A stretch of DNA of 64,000 bases, taken from Poindextera sp965277425. Lineage in GTDB: Bacteria > Pseudomonadota > Alphaproteobacteria > Caulobacterales > Caulobacteraceae. The position numbers were made by a program, and so were the translations under genes. Of this stretch, positions 32,539 to 40,840 are shown piece by piece. The notes beneath the pieces are model-generated. The model saw nothing but the letters and a program-made list of their open reading frames with translations, had not been told where the DNA came from and did not search any database. The stretch's first letter is position 1, and each line of letters starts with the position of its first letter. Location: NCBI GenBank assembly GCA_965277425.1, contig CBDICR010000005.1, positions 124,001-188,000 of the forward strand, given 5' to 3'.

Positions 32539-33663
32539 ATGCTGACCTGGGTGCATTTCGGCGATCTCCACGCTTCGGATGAAGATGGTTGGCAAAGCCT
32601 GGCCGACCTCAATGCCATGATCGCCGAGGCAAACCGCCATCTGTCGGACCGCGTTGACTTCGCCTACCTGCCTGGCGACGTCGCCAATCATGCCGAGCCC
32701 GAACAGTATCGCCGTACGCGCCAGGCGCTCGACCGGTTAAGCCTGCGATGGTTCGCCATCCCCGGCGACCACGACTTCGAGCCCGGGAGCCTGGATAACT
32801 TCTACGACGGACTGGGCGCCGGCGCCCTGCCGGCCAGCCTGCTGGTCAATGGTCATCGCTGCCTCTTCCTCGATATCGTCTCCGCCGGCCGGGGCGGCCC
32901 GGACTTCCGTCTTGGCGACGGACAGATGGCTTGGCTTCGCGACCAGCTCGCTCGCTCGCGCGGCGACACCGGCCGTCCGGCGGTATTCATGCATGCGTTT
33001 CCAGGCGACCTGGCCATGGAGGCCGGCCCTGTCGGAGCCTTGTTCGCCCAGGCCGGCGTGGCCTGTGTCGATACCGGCCATACCCACTACAACGAACTCC
33101 TCAACGACGGCGCGGTTATCTATACGGCCACGCGGTCGACGGGGCAGATCGAGGAGGGCGCTGCCGGTTTTTCCCTGCACGCGGTGGATGGGTCGGTCGC
33201 CAGCTGGCGTTTTAAGGACCAGGGGGCCGCTTGGCCTTTCGTGCTGATCACCTCCCCGGCCGACCACCGCCTCGTCACCGATCCGACGCAGCCCGACCAG
33301 GCGCCAGCCGGCGCCTTTGAGGTTCGCGCCAAGGTTTTCGGCGAGGGCGTGAGCGATGTTTCCCTGCAGGTCGATGATGGCGTTCCGATAGCGATGATCG
33401 AGGACGCCGCCAAAACGGGATGCTGGACCGGTCACGCGGCGGGCCTGGACGATGGCCTTCATGCGATAGGGGTCCAGGCCTTCGCGACGACCGGCGCCTC
33501 GGACCGCGACGTCCTTTCCGTCCTTGTCGCCAATGGATCCGTTCCCGTGCAGCCGAAGGCCAAAGCTCAGCTGGGCCATGACATCCATTCGATTGGAGCC
33601 TGGCCTGCGCACGGCCTGCTTGGCTCGCAATTGGGCCCCAACAAGAACGGCAAGGCGTGGTGA
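32539..33663 (+). CDS. Calcineurin-like metallophosphoesterase
   Basis: 374 aa. Metal motifs in order: GDLHAS, LPGDVANH, IPGDHDF, FMHAFPG and GHTHYNE, i.e. the D-x-H, GD, GDHD variant of GNHD, H and GHxH set. The C-terminal 130 residues (from about 240) form an Ig-like beta domain (VRAKVFGEGVSDVSLQVDD). No signal peptide. It cleaves phosphomono- or diesters; Icc/GpdQ-like activity on glycerophosphodiesters would fit the DeoR neighbour. The ATG has AGGAG 8 bases upstream. The stop overlaps the MFS start. Confidence 0.88.
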   Translation: MLTWVHFGDLHASDEDGWQSLADLNAMIAEANRHLSDRVDFAYLPGDVANHAEPEQYRRTRQALDRLSLRWFAIPGDHDFEPGSLDNFYDGLGAGALPASLLVNGHRCLFLDIVSAGRGGPDFRLGDGQMAWLRDQLARSRGDTGRPAVFMHAFPGDLAMEAGPVGALFAQAGVACVDTGHTHYNELLNDGAVIYTATRSTGQIEEGAAGFSLHAVDGSVASWRFKDQGAAWPFVLITSPADHRLVTDPTQPDQAPAGAFEVRAKVFGEGVSDVSLQVDDGVPIAMIEDAAKTGCWTGHAAGLDDGLHAIGVQAFATTGASDRDVLSVLVANGSVPVQPKAKAQLGHDIHSIGAWPAHGLLGSQLGPNKNGKAW

Positions 33664-34916
33664 CCGCGGCGCCCGCCAATCCGAAGCCGGAGAGGCGCAC
33701 GCGCACCGCGCTCGAGGCGCTGAACTTCTTCATGGCCGACATGCAGGCGGGCATCGGGCCCTTCCTCGGCGTTTTTCTGCAGCAACGCGGCTGGGCGACC
33801 GGCGCGATCGGCCTGGTCATGACCTTCGGCGGCTTGGCCGGCGTGGCCGTGAGCGCTCCCGCCGGAGCGCTGGTGGATGCGACCACGCGCAAACGCACCT
33901 ACATCATCGTGTCCGGGGCCTTCACCGTGCTCGCCTCGGCCCTGATCTGGGTGTCGCAGAGCTTCTGGGTGATCGCCGGCTCGCAGATCGCCACGGCGGT
34001 CGCCGGCGCGGCGCTCGGACCAGCGGTGACGGGCGTCACCCTGGGCATAGCGCGGCAACGAGGCTTCAATCGCCAGAATGGCCGCAACCAGGCCTTCAAC
34101 CATGCCGGCAACATGGTCGGCGCCGGGCTTTCCGGCTTTCTCGGCTGGAAGTTCGGGTTCGCGGCCGTCTTCTGGCTGGCGGCGGCTTTCGCGGTCCTGT
34201 CGATCATCTCGGTGCTGAGGATTTCACCCGCGGCGATCGACAACCGCGCCGCGCGCGGACTGGAATCCGACGGCGATGGCGGCGAGCCCGCCAAGGCCTG
34301 GCGCGTTCTGTTCGAGTGCAAGCCGCTGCTGGTGCTCGCCGCGGCTCTGGGCCTGTTCCATCTCGGCAATGGGGCCATGCTGCCCCTCTACGGCCTGGCG
34401 GTGGTGGCCGCGCACAAGGGCGATCCCGCCGGTTTCGTGGCCATGACCATCGTAGTGGCGCAGGCGGTCATGATCGTCGCCGCCATCGTCGCCATGAAGA
34501 TGGCCGAGACCCGGGGCTATTGGCTGGTGATCCTCATCACCTTCATCGCCCTGCCAATCCGCGGCCTGGTCGCGGCCAACCTGATCCAGGCCTGGGGGGT
34601 CTTCCCGGTGCAAGCGCTCGACGGCATCGGCGCGGGCCTGCAGAGCGTCGCCGTACCGGGCCTGGTCGCGCGCATTCTGAGCGGCACCGGCCGCGTCAAT
34701 GTGGGCCAGGGCGCGTTGCTGACCGTGCAGGGAATCGGCGCGGCCCTGAGCCCGGCCATCGGCGGGGCCATCGCGCAGGCGGTCGGCTATCGCAGCGCCT
34801 TCCTCTGTCTCGGCGCTTTTTCGCTGGGTTCGCTGGCGCTGTGGCTTATCTTCGCGCCGCTTTTGAAGCCGGCCTGCGCCCGGCCCGAGGATCACGGCCT
34901 GCCGGCCGCGGCCTGA
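33657..34916 (+). CDS. Major facilitator superfamily transporter
   Basis: About 419 aa with 12 predicted membrane helices. The loop 2-3 signature appears as AGALVDATTRKRTYII. Helices such as GFAAVFWLAAAFAVLSIISV are clear. The substrate is not readable from sequence; the DeoR/phosphoesterase context suggests a sugar, polyol or phosphodiester product. Start: tandem GTG codons at 33657 and 33660 overlap the preceding stop (GTGA), so translation is coupled. Confidence 0.88.
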   Translation: MVTAAPANPKPERRTRTALEALNFFMADMQAGIGPFLGVFLQQRGWATGAIGLVMTFGGLAGVAVSAPAGALVDATTRKRTYIIVSGAFTVLASALIWVSQSFWVIAGSQIATAVAGAALGPAVTGVTLGIARQRGFNRQNGRNQAFNHAGNMVGAGLSGFLGWKFGFAAVFWLAAAFAVLSIISVLRISPAAIDNRAARGLESDGDGGEPAKAWRVLFECKPLLVLAAALGLFHLGNGAMLPLYGLAVVAAHKGDPAGFVAMTIVVAQAVMIVAAIVAMKMAETRGYWLVILITFIALPIRGLVAANLIQAWGVFPVQALDGIGAGLQSVAVPGLVARILSGTGRVNVGQGALLTVQGIGAALSPAIGGAIAQAVGYRSAFLCLGAFSLGSLALWLIFAPLLKPACARPEDHGLPAAA

Positions 34917-34927
34917 CCTTGGGGACC

Positions 34928-36199
34928 ATGGGGGACATCTTGACGCCGACGCCAGCGAACCTCGCCATCTGGGCGATCGCCGCCCTGGCCGCGGCCGGGG
35001 TGCTGGTGCGGCCGCTCAAGCTGCCCGAGGCGATCTGGGCGGTGGCTGGCGCTGGGTTGCTGCTGGTGTTCGGGTTGCTGCCGTTCGCCGATGGCGTCAA
35101 GGCGGTCGGCAAGGGGCTGGACGTCTATCTTTTCCTGGCCGGCATGATGTTGTTGTCGGAGACGGCGCGCCGCGAGGGGCTGTTCGACTGGGTGGCGGCC
35201 TATGCGGTGAACAGGGCCAACCGCTCGCCACGGCGCCTGTTCGTGCTGATCTATGCGGTGGGCGTCGTCGTCACGACCTTCCTGTCCAACGACGCGACAG
35301 CCGTGGTGCTGACGCCGGCGGTGTTCGCCGCGACTCGCAAGGCCAGGGTCGAGCCCCTGCCCTATCTGTTCATCTGCGCCTTCATCGCCAATGCGGCGAG
35401 CTTCGTACTACCCATCTCCAACCCCGCCAACCTTGTGCTCTATGGCGACCACACCCCGGCGCTCGGCCGCTGGCTGGCCAGCTTCGCCCTGCCGTCGCTG
35501 CTGTCCATCCTCGCCACCTACGCCGTCCTGCGCTGGTCGCAGAGGCGCGCACTCGGCGAGCGATGCGACTGCGAGGTCGAGCAGCCGACACTGTCGCCGG
35601 GCGGCTGGACCGCCCTGGCCGGCATCGGGCTGACCGCGGTCGCCCTGATGGTGGTCTCGGCGCTGGATATGCAGCTCGGCCTGCCGACCTGCATCCTCGG
35701 CGCCCTGACCACGAGCCTGGTGCTGGTGCGCAACCGCGAGGCGCCCTGGCCGACGCTTGGCAAGGTGTCCTGGTCGGTGCTGCCGCTGGTGGCGGGACTG
35801 TTCGTGCTGGTGGAGGGTTTGAACCGGACCGGCGTCGCCCGTGCCCTTTCCACGACGCTGGACGTCGCTTCAGCCCGCTCCGTTCCTGGCGCGGCCGCGG
35901 TCGCCGCAGCGCTGGTCGCCGTCGTCTCCAACCTGATCAACAACCTGCCCGCCGGCCTGATCGCCAGTACGGCGATCGCCCAGGCGCATCCGCCGCAGAG
36001 GGTGGTCGACGCCCTGCTGATCGGGGTGGACCTCGGCCCCAATCTCTCGATCACCGGCTCGCTCGCCACCGTCCTGTGGCTGACCGCGATCCGCCGCGAA
36101 AACCAGGATGTCGGGTTTTGGCGTTTCCTGAAGGTGGGGGCGCTGGTCATGCCACCCGCCCTGGCCTTGGCGATCGGCGCGCGGCTGCTCGCCGGTTGA
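34928..36199 (+). CDS. ArsB/NhaD-type anion permease
   Basis: 423 aa with about 11 membrane helices, the length of ArsB. Diagnostic stretches are FLAGMMLLSETARREGLFDW, TTFLSNDATAVVLTPAVF, SNLINNLPAGLIA and GVDLGPNLSITGSLATVLWL, all matching the ArsB/ion-transporter superfamily. ArsB extrudes arsenite by proton antiport. No arsR, arsC or arsA is nearby, and the DeoR-phosphoesterase-MFS neighbourhood is unlike an ars operon. The substrate may be arsenite or another anion. The start lies 11 bases after the MFS stop. Confidence 0.8.
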   Translation: MGDILTPTPANLAIWAIAALAAAGVLVRPLKLPEAIWAVAGAGLLLVFGLLPFADGVKAVGKGLDVYLFLAGMMLLSETARREGLFDWVAAYAVNRANRSPRRLFVLIYAVGVVVTTFLSNDATAVVLTPAVFAATRKARVEPLPYLFICAFIANAASFVLPISNPANLVLYGDHTPALGRWLASFALPSLLSILATYAVLRWSQRRALGERCDCEVEQPTLSPGGWTALAGIGLTAVALMVVSALDMQLGLPTCILGALTTSLVLVRNREAPWPTLGKVSWSVLPLVAGLFVLVEGLNRTGVARALSTTLDVASARSVPGAAAVAAALVAVVSNLINNLPAGLIASTAIAQAHPPQRVVDALLIGVDLGPNLSITGSLATVLWLTAIRRENQDVGFWRFLKVGALVMPPALALAIGARLLAG

Positions 36200-36390
36200 C
36201 GCGGCGCAGCTTGCGGCCGTATGGACGACGGCTTCACCGACATGGGTCGGATGAACGGGATTGGACCGATGACCGCGCGATACGGGTCGATGTGTACGCC
36301 GATGAACTCGCTTCTCACCGAAGCGCAGCCGTCGTTTGCGTGCATTACCCTCGAACGCCCCCGGTCTTCCGCCTTCATCCAAACCCTCGA

Positions 36391-36417
36391 AAAATCTCCA
36401 AAATCCCCAAAATCCCA
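36391..36417 (+). repeat. Three tandem 9-base repeats before the ABC ATPase start
   Basis: AAAATCTCC, AAAATCCCC, AAAATCCCA in tandem run directly into the ATG at 36417. There is no Shine-Dalgarno in this leader. The stretch is AT-rich and probably unstructured, which may aid initiation. The remainder of gap 36200-36390 shows no feature. Confidence 0.5.
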
Positions 36418-37409
36418 TGTCTTCCCCCGCCGTCATCACCGTCCAGGATCTTCGCAAGACCTACCGCTACGCTAGCCGGCGCAGCGGGCTTTCGGGCGCG
36501 ATCGGCGGCGCCTTTTCCCCCGACTACAAGCTGATCGAGGCGGTCGACGGGGTCTCGTTCGAGATCGCGGCCGGCGAGCGCGTGGCCATTATCGGGCCAA
36601 ACGGCGCGGGCAAGTCGACGACGCTGAAGATGCTCTCGGGCATCCTCGAACCGTCATCGGGCGATGCGCGCGTCTTTGGCCTGACGCCCTGGCGCCAGCG
36701 CAAGGCGTTGGCCTACAGGATCGGCGTGGTGTTCGGTCAGCGCTCCCAGCTCTGGGGGGAACTGCCGGCGCGCGACTCCTTCGCCCTGCTCGGCCATATC
36801 TACGATCAGCGCGGGCATGAGTTCGAGCGAAGGCGCGCGGACCTGATCGAGCGGTTCGACCTTGGCCCGCTCATGGGCCAGCCGGTGCAGCGCCTGTCGC
36901 TGGGCCAGCGGATGCGCTGCGAGATCACCGCCAGCCTGCTGCACGCGCCGTCGCTGCTCTTCCTTGACGAGCCGACTATCGGGCTCGACATCACCGCCAA
37001 GGCCGCCATTCGCGACTTCATCACGCAAAACGCCCGGGAGGCGGGCCAGACGGTGGTGCTGACCTCGCACGACACCCGCGACATCGAACTGGTCTGCGAC
37101 CGGGTCATCGTCATCAACCAGGGGCGCATCGTGGTCGATCAGCCCACGGACCAACTGCGCCGGCGCTTCCTCGCCCACAAGCTGGTGACGCTGCACGCGC
37201 CCTCGCGCCAGGTCGAGATCGACCTGCCCGGGGTGACGCGGCGGCCCAGCGAACCGCACCTGGCCGTGTTCGAGATCGACACCCGCAAGGTGCGCGTCGA
37301 ACAGGTCATCGCCGCGGCGCTCGCCGGCGGCGGCATCGAGGACATCACCATCGAAGACCCGCCGATGGAGGAGGTGGTCCGTGAGATCTATGCCGTCGCT
37401 CACGCTTGA
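36417..37409 (+). CDS. ABC transporter ATP-binding protein (ABC-2 exporter)
   Basis: 330 aa. Walker A GPNGAGKST, Q-loop FGQRSQLW, signature RLSLGQRMRCEI, Walker B LLFLDEPTIGLD and the H-loop LTSHDTRDIE are all present. A C-terminal extension of about 80 residues follows (VEIDLPGVTRRPSEPHL). ATG at 36417 is chosen because homology starts at ITVQDLRKTY; in-frame ATG at 36336 would add unrelated residues. It energises the two permeases that follow, and its 3' end overlaps the next gene by 29 bases. Confidence 0.93.
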   Translation: MSSPAVITVQDLRKTYRYASRRSGLSGAIGGAFSPDYKLIEAVDGVSFEIAAGERVAIIGPNGAGKSTTLKMLSGILEPSSGDARVFGLTPWRQRKALAYRIGVVFGQRSQLWGELPARDSFALLGHIYDQRGHEFERRRADLIERFDLGPLMGQPVQRLSLGQRMRCEITASLLHAPSLLFLDEPTIGLDITAKAAIRDFITQNAREAGQTVVLTSHDTRDIELVCDRVIVINQGRIVVDQPTDQLRRRFLAHKLVTLHAPSRQVEIDLPGVTRRPSEPHLAVFEIDTRKVRVEQVIAAALAGGGIEDITIEDPPMEEVVREIYAVAHA

Positions 37410-38223
37410 AGCGCCGCCGCCGAGCTTCGCCGCCCTGCGCAGCGCGCTGGCCGCCGTCCGCCTGGGCGCCGGCGGCGCGGTGGCCGGCTGGCCGGTCCTG
37501 CTCGGCCGGTCGGTCTTCTACATCCTCTTGATGGTGGTGCTCACCGCCCTTTGGGACAAGGTGATCGCTGAGCGGCTGCCGGGAACCCTGGTCGCCGCCC
37601 TGCCCGCCGGCGGTCTCGCCCTCTATATCGGCGTCACCGAGTGGATCGGCCTTTCCGTGCCGGCCATCCATCTGCGGCTTGAGGACGACATCCGCTCCGG
37701 CGCGGTCGAGACCCACCTTTTGCGGCCCAAGCCCTATCTGGTGCAGCGCATCGCCGAGAGCCTGGGCGCCCTCCTGGTGCGCATGGCGGCGACCGGGGCG
37801 GCGGCGCTGGTGCTGCTGACGGTTTCAGGGCGGCCCTGGCCGCCTTTGCCAACCCTCGCCGCCTTGCTGGTGCTAGGTCCGCTGGGGGCGACGATCGGGC
37901 TTCTGCTCTTCACCATCGCGGGGCTGAGCGCCTTCTGGGTGCGACGCACCATGCCCGCCTTCCTGATCCTGCAGAAGCTGCTCTTTCTGCTCGGCGGCCT
38001 CTTCGCGCCCGTCACCCTCTATCCCGGCTGGCTGACTCGGCTGGCCGTGGCCAGCCCGTTCGCGGCGCACCTGTATTGGCCCGCCTCGCTAACGATCACC
38101 CCGACAGCGGCGGAGATGGCCGAGGCGCTCGCGGCCCAGCTGGTCTGGATCGGCCTGCTTTGCGCACTGGCCGCCCTGATATGGCGCGCCGGCTTGCGCA
38201 AGGTGCTGCGGGGGGACCTCTGA
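37381..38223 (+). CDS. ABC-2 family permease, subunit 1
   Basis: 280 aa with about six hydrophobic segments (for example VFYILLMVVLTALW, LLVLGPLGATIGLLLFTIAG). The ABC-2 type with DIRSGAVETHLLRPKPYLVQRI is the amphipathic segment typical of DUF990-like exporter pairs. GTG at 37381 is chosen since GGAGGAGG lies 6 bases before it; ATG at 37390 is 15 bases away. Overlaps the ATPase gene. The exported substrate is unknown. Confidence 0.85.
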   Translation: MRSMPSLTLEAPPPSFAALRSALAAVRLGAGGAVAGWPVLLGRSVFYILLMVVLTALWDKVIAERLPGTLVAALPAGGLALYIGVTEWIGLSVPAIHLRLEDDIRSGAVETHLLRPKPYLVQRIAESLGALLVRMAATGAAALVLLTVSGRPWPPLPTLAALLVLGPLGATIGLLLFTIAGLSAFWVRRTMPAFLILQKLLFLLGGLFAPVTLYPGWLTRLAVASPFAAHLYWPASLTITPTAAEMAEALAAQLVWIGLLCALAALIWRAGLRKVLRGDL

Positions 38224-39014
38224 TGGCCCGAACCTCGCTGGTCATGACCTACGCGCACGGCGCGGCGGCGGCCGTGCGCGCCTCCTTCGCCGATCGCACC
38301 AACTTCGTCCTGCAGAGCCTGAGCATGGTGGTGAACAACGGCTTCATGCTGGCCCTGTGGTTCATGTTCTTCGCCGGGTTCCGCAGCGTCGGCGGCTGGG
38401 CGCTGTCCGACATGGCGCTGCTCATCGGCCTGATCATGTCGATCGTCGGCGTCGCCGGCATCCTCTTCGGCGGCTATCGCGACATGGCCGCGACCATCCT
38501 CTCGGGCGAGATCGACGCGCTGCTGACCCAGCCGCGCTCGGTCCTGGCCAGGCTGCTTTCACGCGATAGCTATCCCAGCGCCTGGGGAGATCTCGCCACG
38601 GCGGTCGTCATCCTGATCGCGTTCGCGCACTTGAGCTGGCGCGACCTGCCTTGGCTGGCGGCCGGATGGACAAGCGGGCTGGTGGTCTATATCGCCGCAG
38701 CCGCAAGCTTCGCCAGCCTGGCCTTCTGGATCTCGGGCGCGCGCAGCCTGGCCCGCGACATGACCGAGTTCGTCATCCTGGTCTCGACCTATCCGGGCTC
38801 GATCTATTCCGGCGCCAGCAAGCTGATCGCCTATAGCCTCCTGCCCGCCGGCTTCGTCGTGCTGACCCCGGTCCGGTTGCTGCGCCATCCGAGCCTTGCG
38901 ACCCTGGCCGTCGTCATCGCCGCGGCCCTTGTCTATGCCGCGATTGCGGCGAGCGCTTTCCACCTGGGCCTGAAGCGATATCGCCGCGGTTCGACGCCGG
39001 TCATGGGGGCCTAA
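38223..39014 (+). CDS. ABC-2 family permease, subunit 2 (DUF990-like)
   Basis: 263 aa with six predicted helices. The stretch GYRDMAATILSGEIDALLTQPRS parallels the DIRSGAVETHLLRPK element of subunit 1, so the two form a heterodimeric channel. STYPGSIYSG is also typical of the family. Its ATG overlaps the preceding stop by one base. The TAA stop overlaps the stop of the convergent fusion gene (CTAA). Confidence 0.85.
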   Translation: MARTSLVMTYAHGAAAAVRASFADRTNFVLQSLSMVVNNGFMLALWFMFFAGFRSVGGWALSDMALLIGLIMSIVGVAGILFGGYRDMAATILSGEIDALLTQPRSVLARLLSRDSYPSAWGDLATAVVILIAFAHLSWRDLPWLAAGWTSGLVVYIAAAASFASLAFWISGARSLARDMTEFVILVSTYPGSIYSGASKLIAYSLLPAGFVVLTPVRLLRHPSLATLAVVIAAALVYAAIAASAFHLGLKRYRRGSTPVMGA

Positions 39015-39793
39015 TCGTAGCCGGGCACGCTCGCCCAGTCGTCCGGCAGCTCGGGGACGGGCCAGTCCGGATCGGCGCGCCAGGTAGGCCAGGCGCCGCT
39101 GAACGGCGCCGCGCCGCGTTCCAGAGCCGCGATCACGCCCTCGCCTTCGCGGCGGATGGCGTCGGCCTGGGCCTGCGTATACCAGCCCAGCTCGACGCTG
39201 CGGGCGAGGTGGTCCTCATCCTTCCAGCGCCAGCGCCGATCCTCGCCGATGACGATGTCGAGTTCCTGGTCGCAGGTGACGACGCCGTCCGGCACGCGGC
39301 GAAACGGCTCCTGCATATCGACATACCAGCAGATGAAGGGCCCGGCGCCGCCATGGAACATGGCGGTCACCGCGTGCGCCGCGCCCGGCGTCAGGATGGT
39401 GAGCGCATCGGTGGTATGGCGTCGCTGCGGGTGCGGATCGTCGCGGCGGCCGGCGGCCCAATCGACATGGCTCCTCTGCATGGCGCTCTTGAGCGGCGTA
39501 TAGAGGATCAGCCGCGTCGGACGATCCTCGACCACGATGGCCGCATCGGCGTGATCGACCGTCCCGTCCCGGACGTGGCGGACGACGATGACCTCCCCCG
39601 GCCGCCAGGCGGAGCCGGCGGGGCGCGGCCGGCGCGCCGCTTCGATCTGGGCGAAAAGGATATTCCAGTTATCGACCCCGAAGGCCTTGGCGATGGCTTC
39701 CAGACTCTGGCTGTTGCTGAGCGGCAGGCCCTGATCCTGCAGCGCCTTGCGCAGGCCCGCGGCCATGAGCTTGGCGTCGCGAAAATCGCGCAT
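39011..39793 (-). CDS. Glyoxalase-superfamily-like N-domain fused to DUF402
   Basis: 260 aa. Residues 1-60 (MRDFRDAKLMAAGLRKALQD, SLEAIAKAFGVDNWNILFAQIE) match the short helical domain found in 'glyoxalase superfamily' hypothetical proteins. Residues 70-230 look like DUF402, the fold of FomD and nucleoside di/triphosphate hydrolase Ntdp: ICWYVDMQEPFRR, VTCDQELDIVIGED, RWKDEDHLARSVELGW. These bind Mg2+ or Mn2+ through Asp/Glu. A nucleotide-pyrophosphate hydrolase role is plausible. AGAGG precedes ATG 39793. The domain pairing is unusual, and I am moderately sure of both halves. Confidence 0.7.
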   Translation of the reverse strand: MRDFRDAKLMAAGLRKALQDQGLPLSNSQSLEAIAKAFGVDNWNILFAQIEAARRPRPAGSAWRPGEVIVVRHVRDGTVDHADAAIVVEDRPTRLILYTPLKSAMQRSHVDWAAGRRDDPHPQRRHTTDALTILTPGAAHAVTAMFHGGAGPFICWYVDMQEPFRRVPDGVVTCDQELDIVIGEDRRWRWKDEDHLARSVELGWYTQAQADAIRREGEGVIAALERGAAPFSGAWPTWRADPDWPVPELPDDWASVPGYD

Positions 39794-40004
39794 GATCGAC
39801 CTCTGCTTTCGGCGGAAGAGTCTGTCGGCGCCTGCATTACCGACCCGGCCGCCTTCGAGCAAAAGGCCAAAACCGATCCCGCGATGCGTTCACCAAGCCC
39901 CGAAAAAGGGCGCAGGCGGCCGGCCGCATCAGCCGAGGCGAAAAACTCCATCGAGGAGAGGCGATTGTCAATGCGCCGCCGATTTCAGGCATACTGGAAC
40001 CGGA

Positions 40005-40544
40005 ATGCGCGGAGCCATCTGGGTGGAACGAGACTGCAATCTGACGGTCAGGCTGGCGCGGCGGGACGAGGCGGCGGCGGCCGTGGCGATCTGGCGGGAG
40101 GCGGCGCTCTGGCTGATCGGGCTTGGTCAGCCGCTCTGGACCTTGGATCAGTTTGACGAGGCGTTTGGCGCCGAACTCGCCGGCGCCGGCCAGTTGGCGC
40201 TCGGGTTCGATCGAGACCAACCCGTCGCCGCCATGACCATCCAGGACGAAGACAGGCTGTTCTGGCCGGAAGACGCGCGCGGCTCGGCGCTCTATCTGCA
40301 CAAGCTGGCCGTTCGCAGAGACTTCGCCGGACAGGGCTGGTCGTGGCGGCTGATCGATTGGGCCGGCCTCTGCGCCGGTGAGCGGGCGCTCCCGCTTCTG
40401 CGCCTCGACAGCGCCCCGCGCCCGGGACTCATCCGGCTCTACGAAGGCTGCGGGTTTGCGCGGGTCGACGCCGGCCCGGTGCTGCGGGGCGGGTTTGAGA
40501 CCGTGCGCTTCGAGCGCGCGATCCAGGTCCCGGGGGTGGGATGA
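40005..40544 (+). CDS. GNAT-family N-acetyltransferase
   Basis: 179 aa. The GNAT core runs from TVRLARRDEAAAAVAIWREA to LHKLAVRRDFAGQGWSWRLIDWA (acetyl-CoA pyrophosphate loop, variant of Q/RxxGxG/A) and LIRLYEGCGFARVD. It acetylates a small amine, peptide or antibiotic; the acceptor is unknown. It leads a rightward trio with ATGA overlaps. The 211-base gap before it has no recognised feature. Confidence 0.85.
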   Translation: MRGAIWVERDCNLTVRLARRDEAAAAVAIWREAALWLIGLGQPLWTLDQFDEAFGAELAGAGQLALGFDRDQPVAAMTIQDEDRLFWPEDARGSALYLHKLAVRRDFAGQGWSWRLIDWAGLCAGERALPLLRLDSAPRPGLIRLYEGCGFARVDAGPVLRGGFETVRFERAIQVPGVG

Positions 40545-40840
40545 TCCTGCATTGCATCCGCCACGGGGCGACGCCGGCCATCCCCGAGGGCGAGAGTCGC
40601 GGTGCGCACCTGGCGCGGGCCAAGGACTGGCTGGAGGAAACGTCGAGGGCCGGTTTGGGCAAGGTGCTGGCGATCACCCATAGCGGTGTCATCGACTTCC
40701 TGTATCGATTGAGCGGCGCCTATCCTATCGACGGCGGCGCACGCATTTTCGGCGGCGAGAACCTGGCGCTTTCGTCGTTCGAGGTGCTTGGGCCGAAGGT
40801 GCGGCTGCTCGCCTTCTCAAAGCCCCTGGACCCGCGATGA
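40541..40840 (+). CDS. Internally shortened histidine phosphatase (phosphoglycerate-mutase-like)
   Basis: 99 aa. It begins with the histidine-phosphatase catalytic motif CIRHGATP and near residue 46 has ITHSGVIDFLYRLSG, the second catalytic His. In ordinary family members of about 200 aa these are separated by some 130 residues; here by about 35. The core between them, including the usual acid region, seems deleted. The C-terminus (NLALSSFEVLGPKVRLLAF) is intact. It may be a minimal active enzyme, or a decaying one kept by its position. Both ends have ATGA overlaps. Confidence 0.7.
   Translation: MILHCIRHGATPAIPEGESRGAHLARAKDWLEETSRAGLGKVLAITHSGVIDFLYRLSGAYPIDGGARIFGGENLALSSFEVLGPKVRLLAFSKPLDPR

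Noticed and set aside
32928..36199. Arsenic-resistance operon
   Set aside because: The permease at 34928 resembles ArsB, but no arsR, arsC, arsH or arsA is present and the neighbours are DeoR, phosphoesterase and MFS genes. I kept only a family-level call.
36221..36475. Small plus-strand frame in the gap before the ABC ATPase
   Set aside because: No ribosome-binding site, no homology, and it runs into the ATPase gene in another frame.
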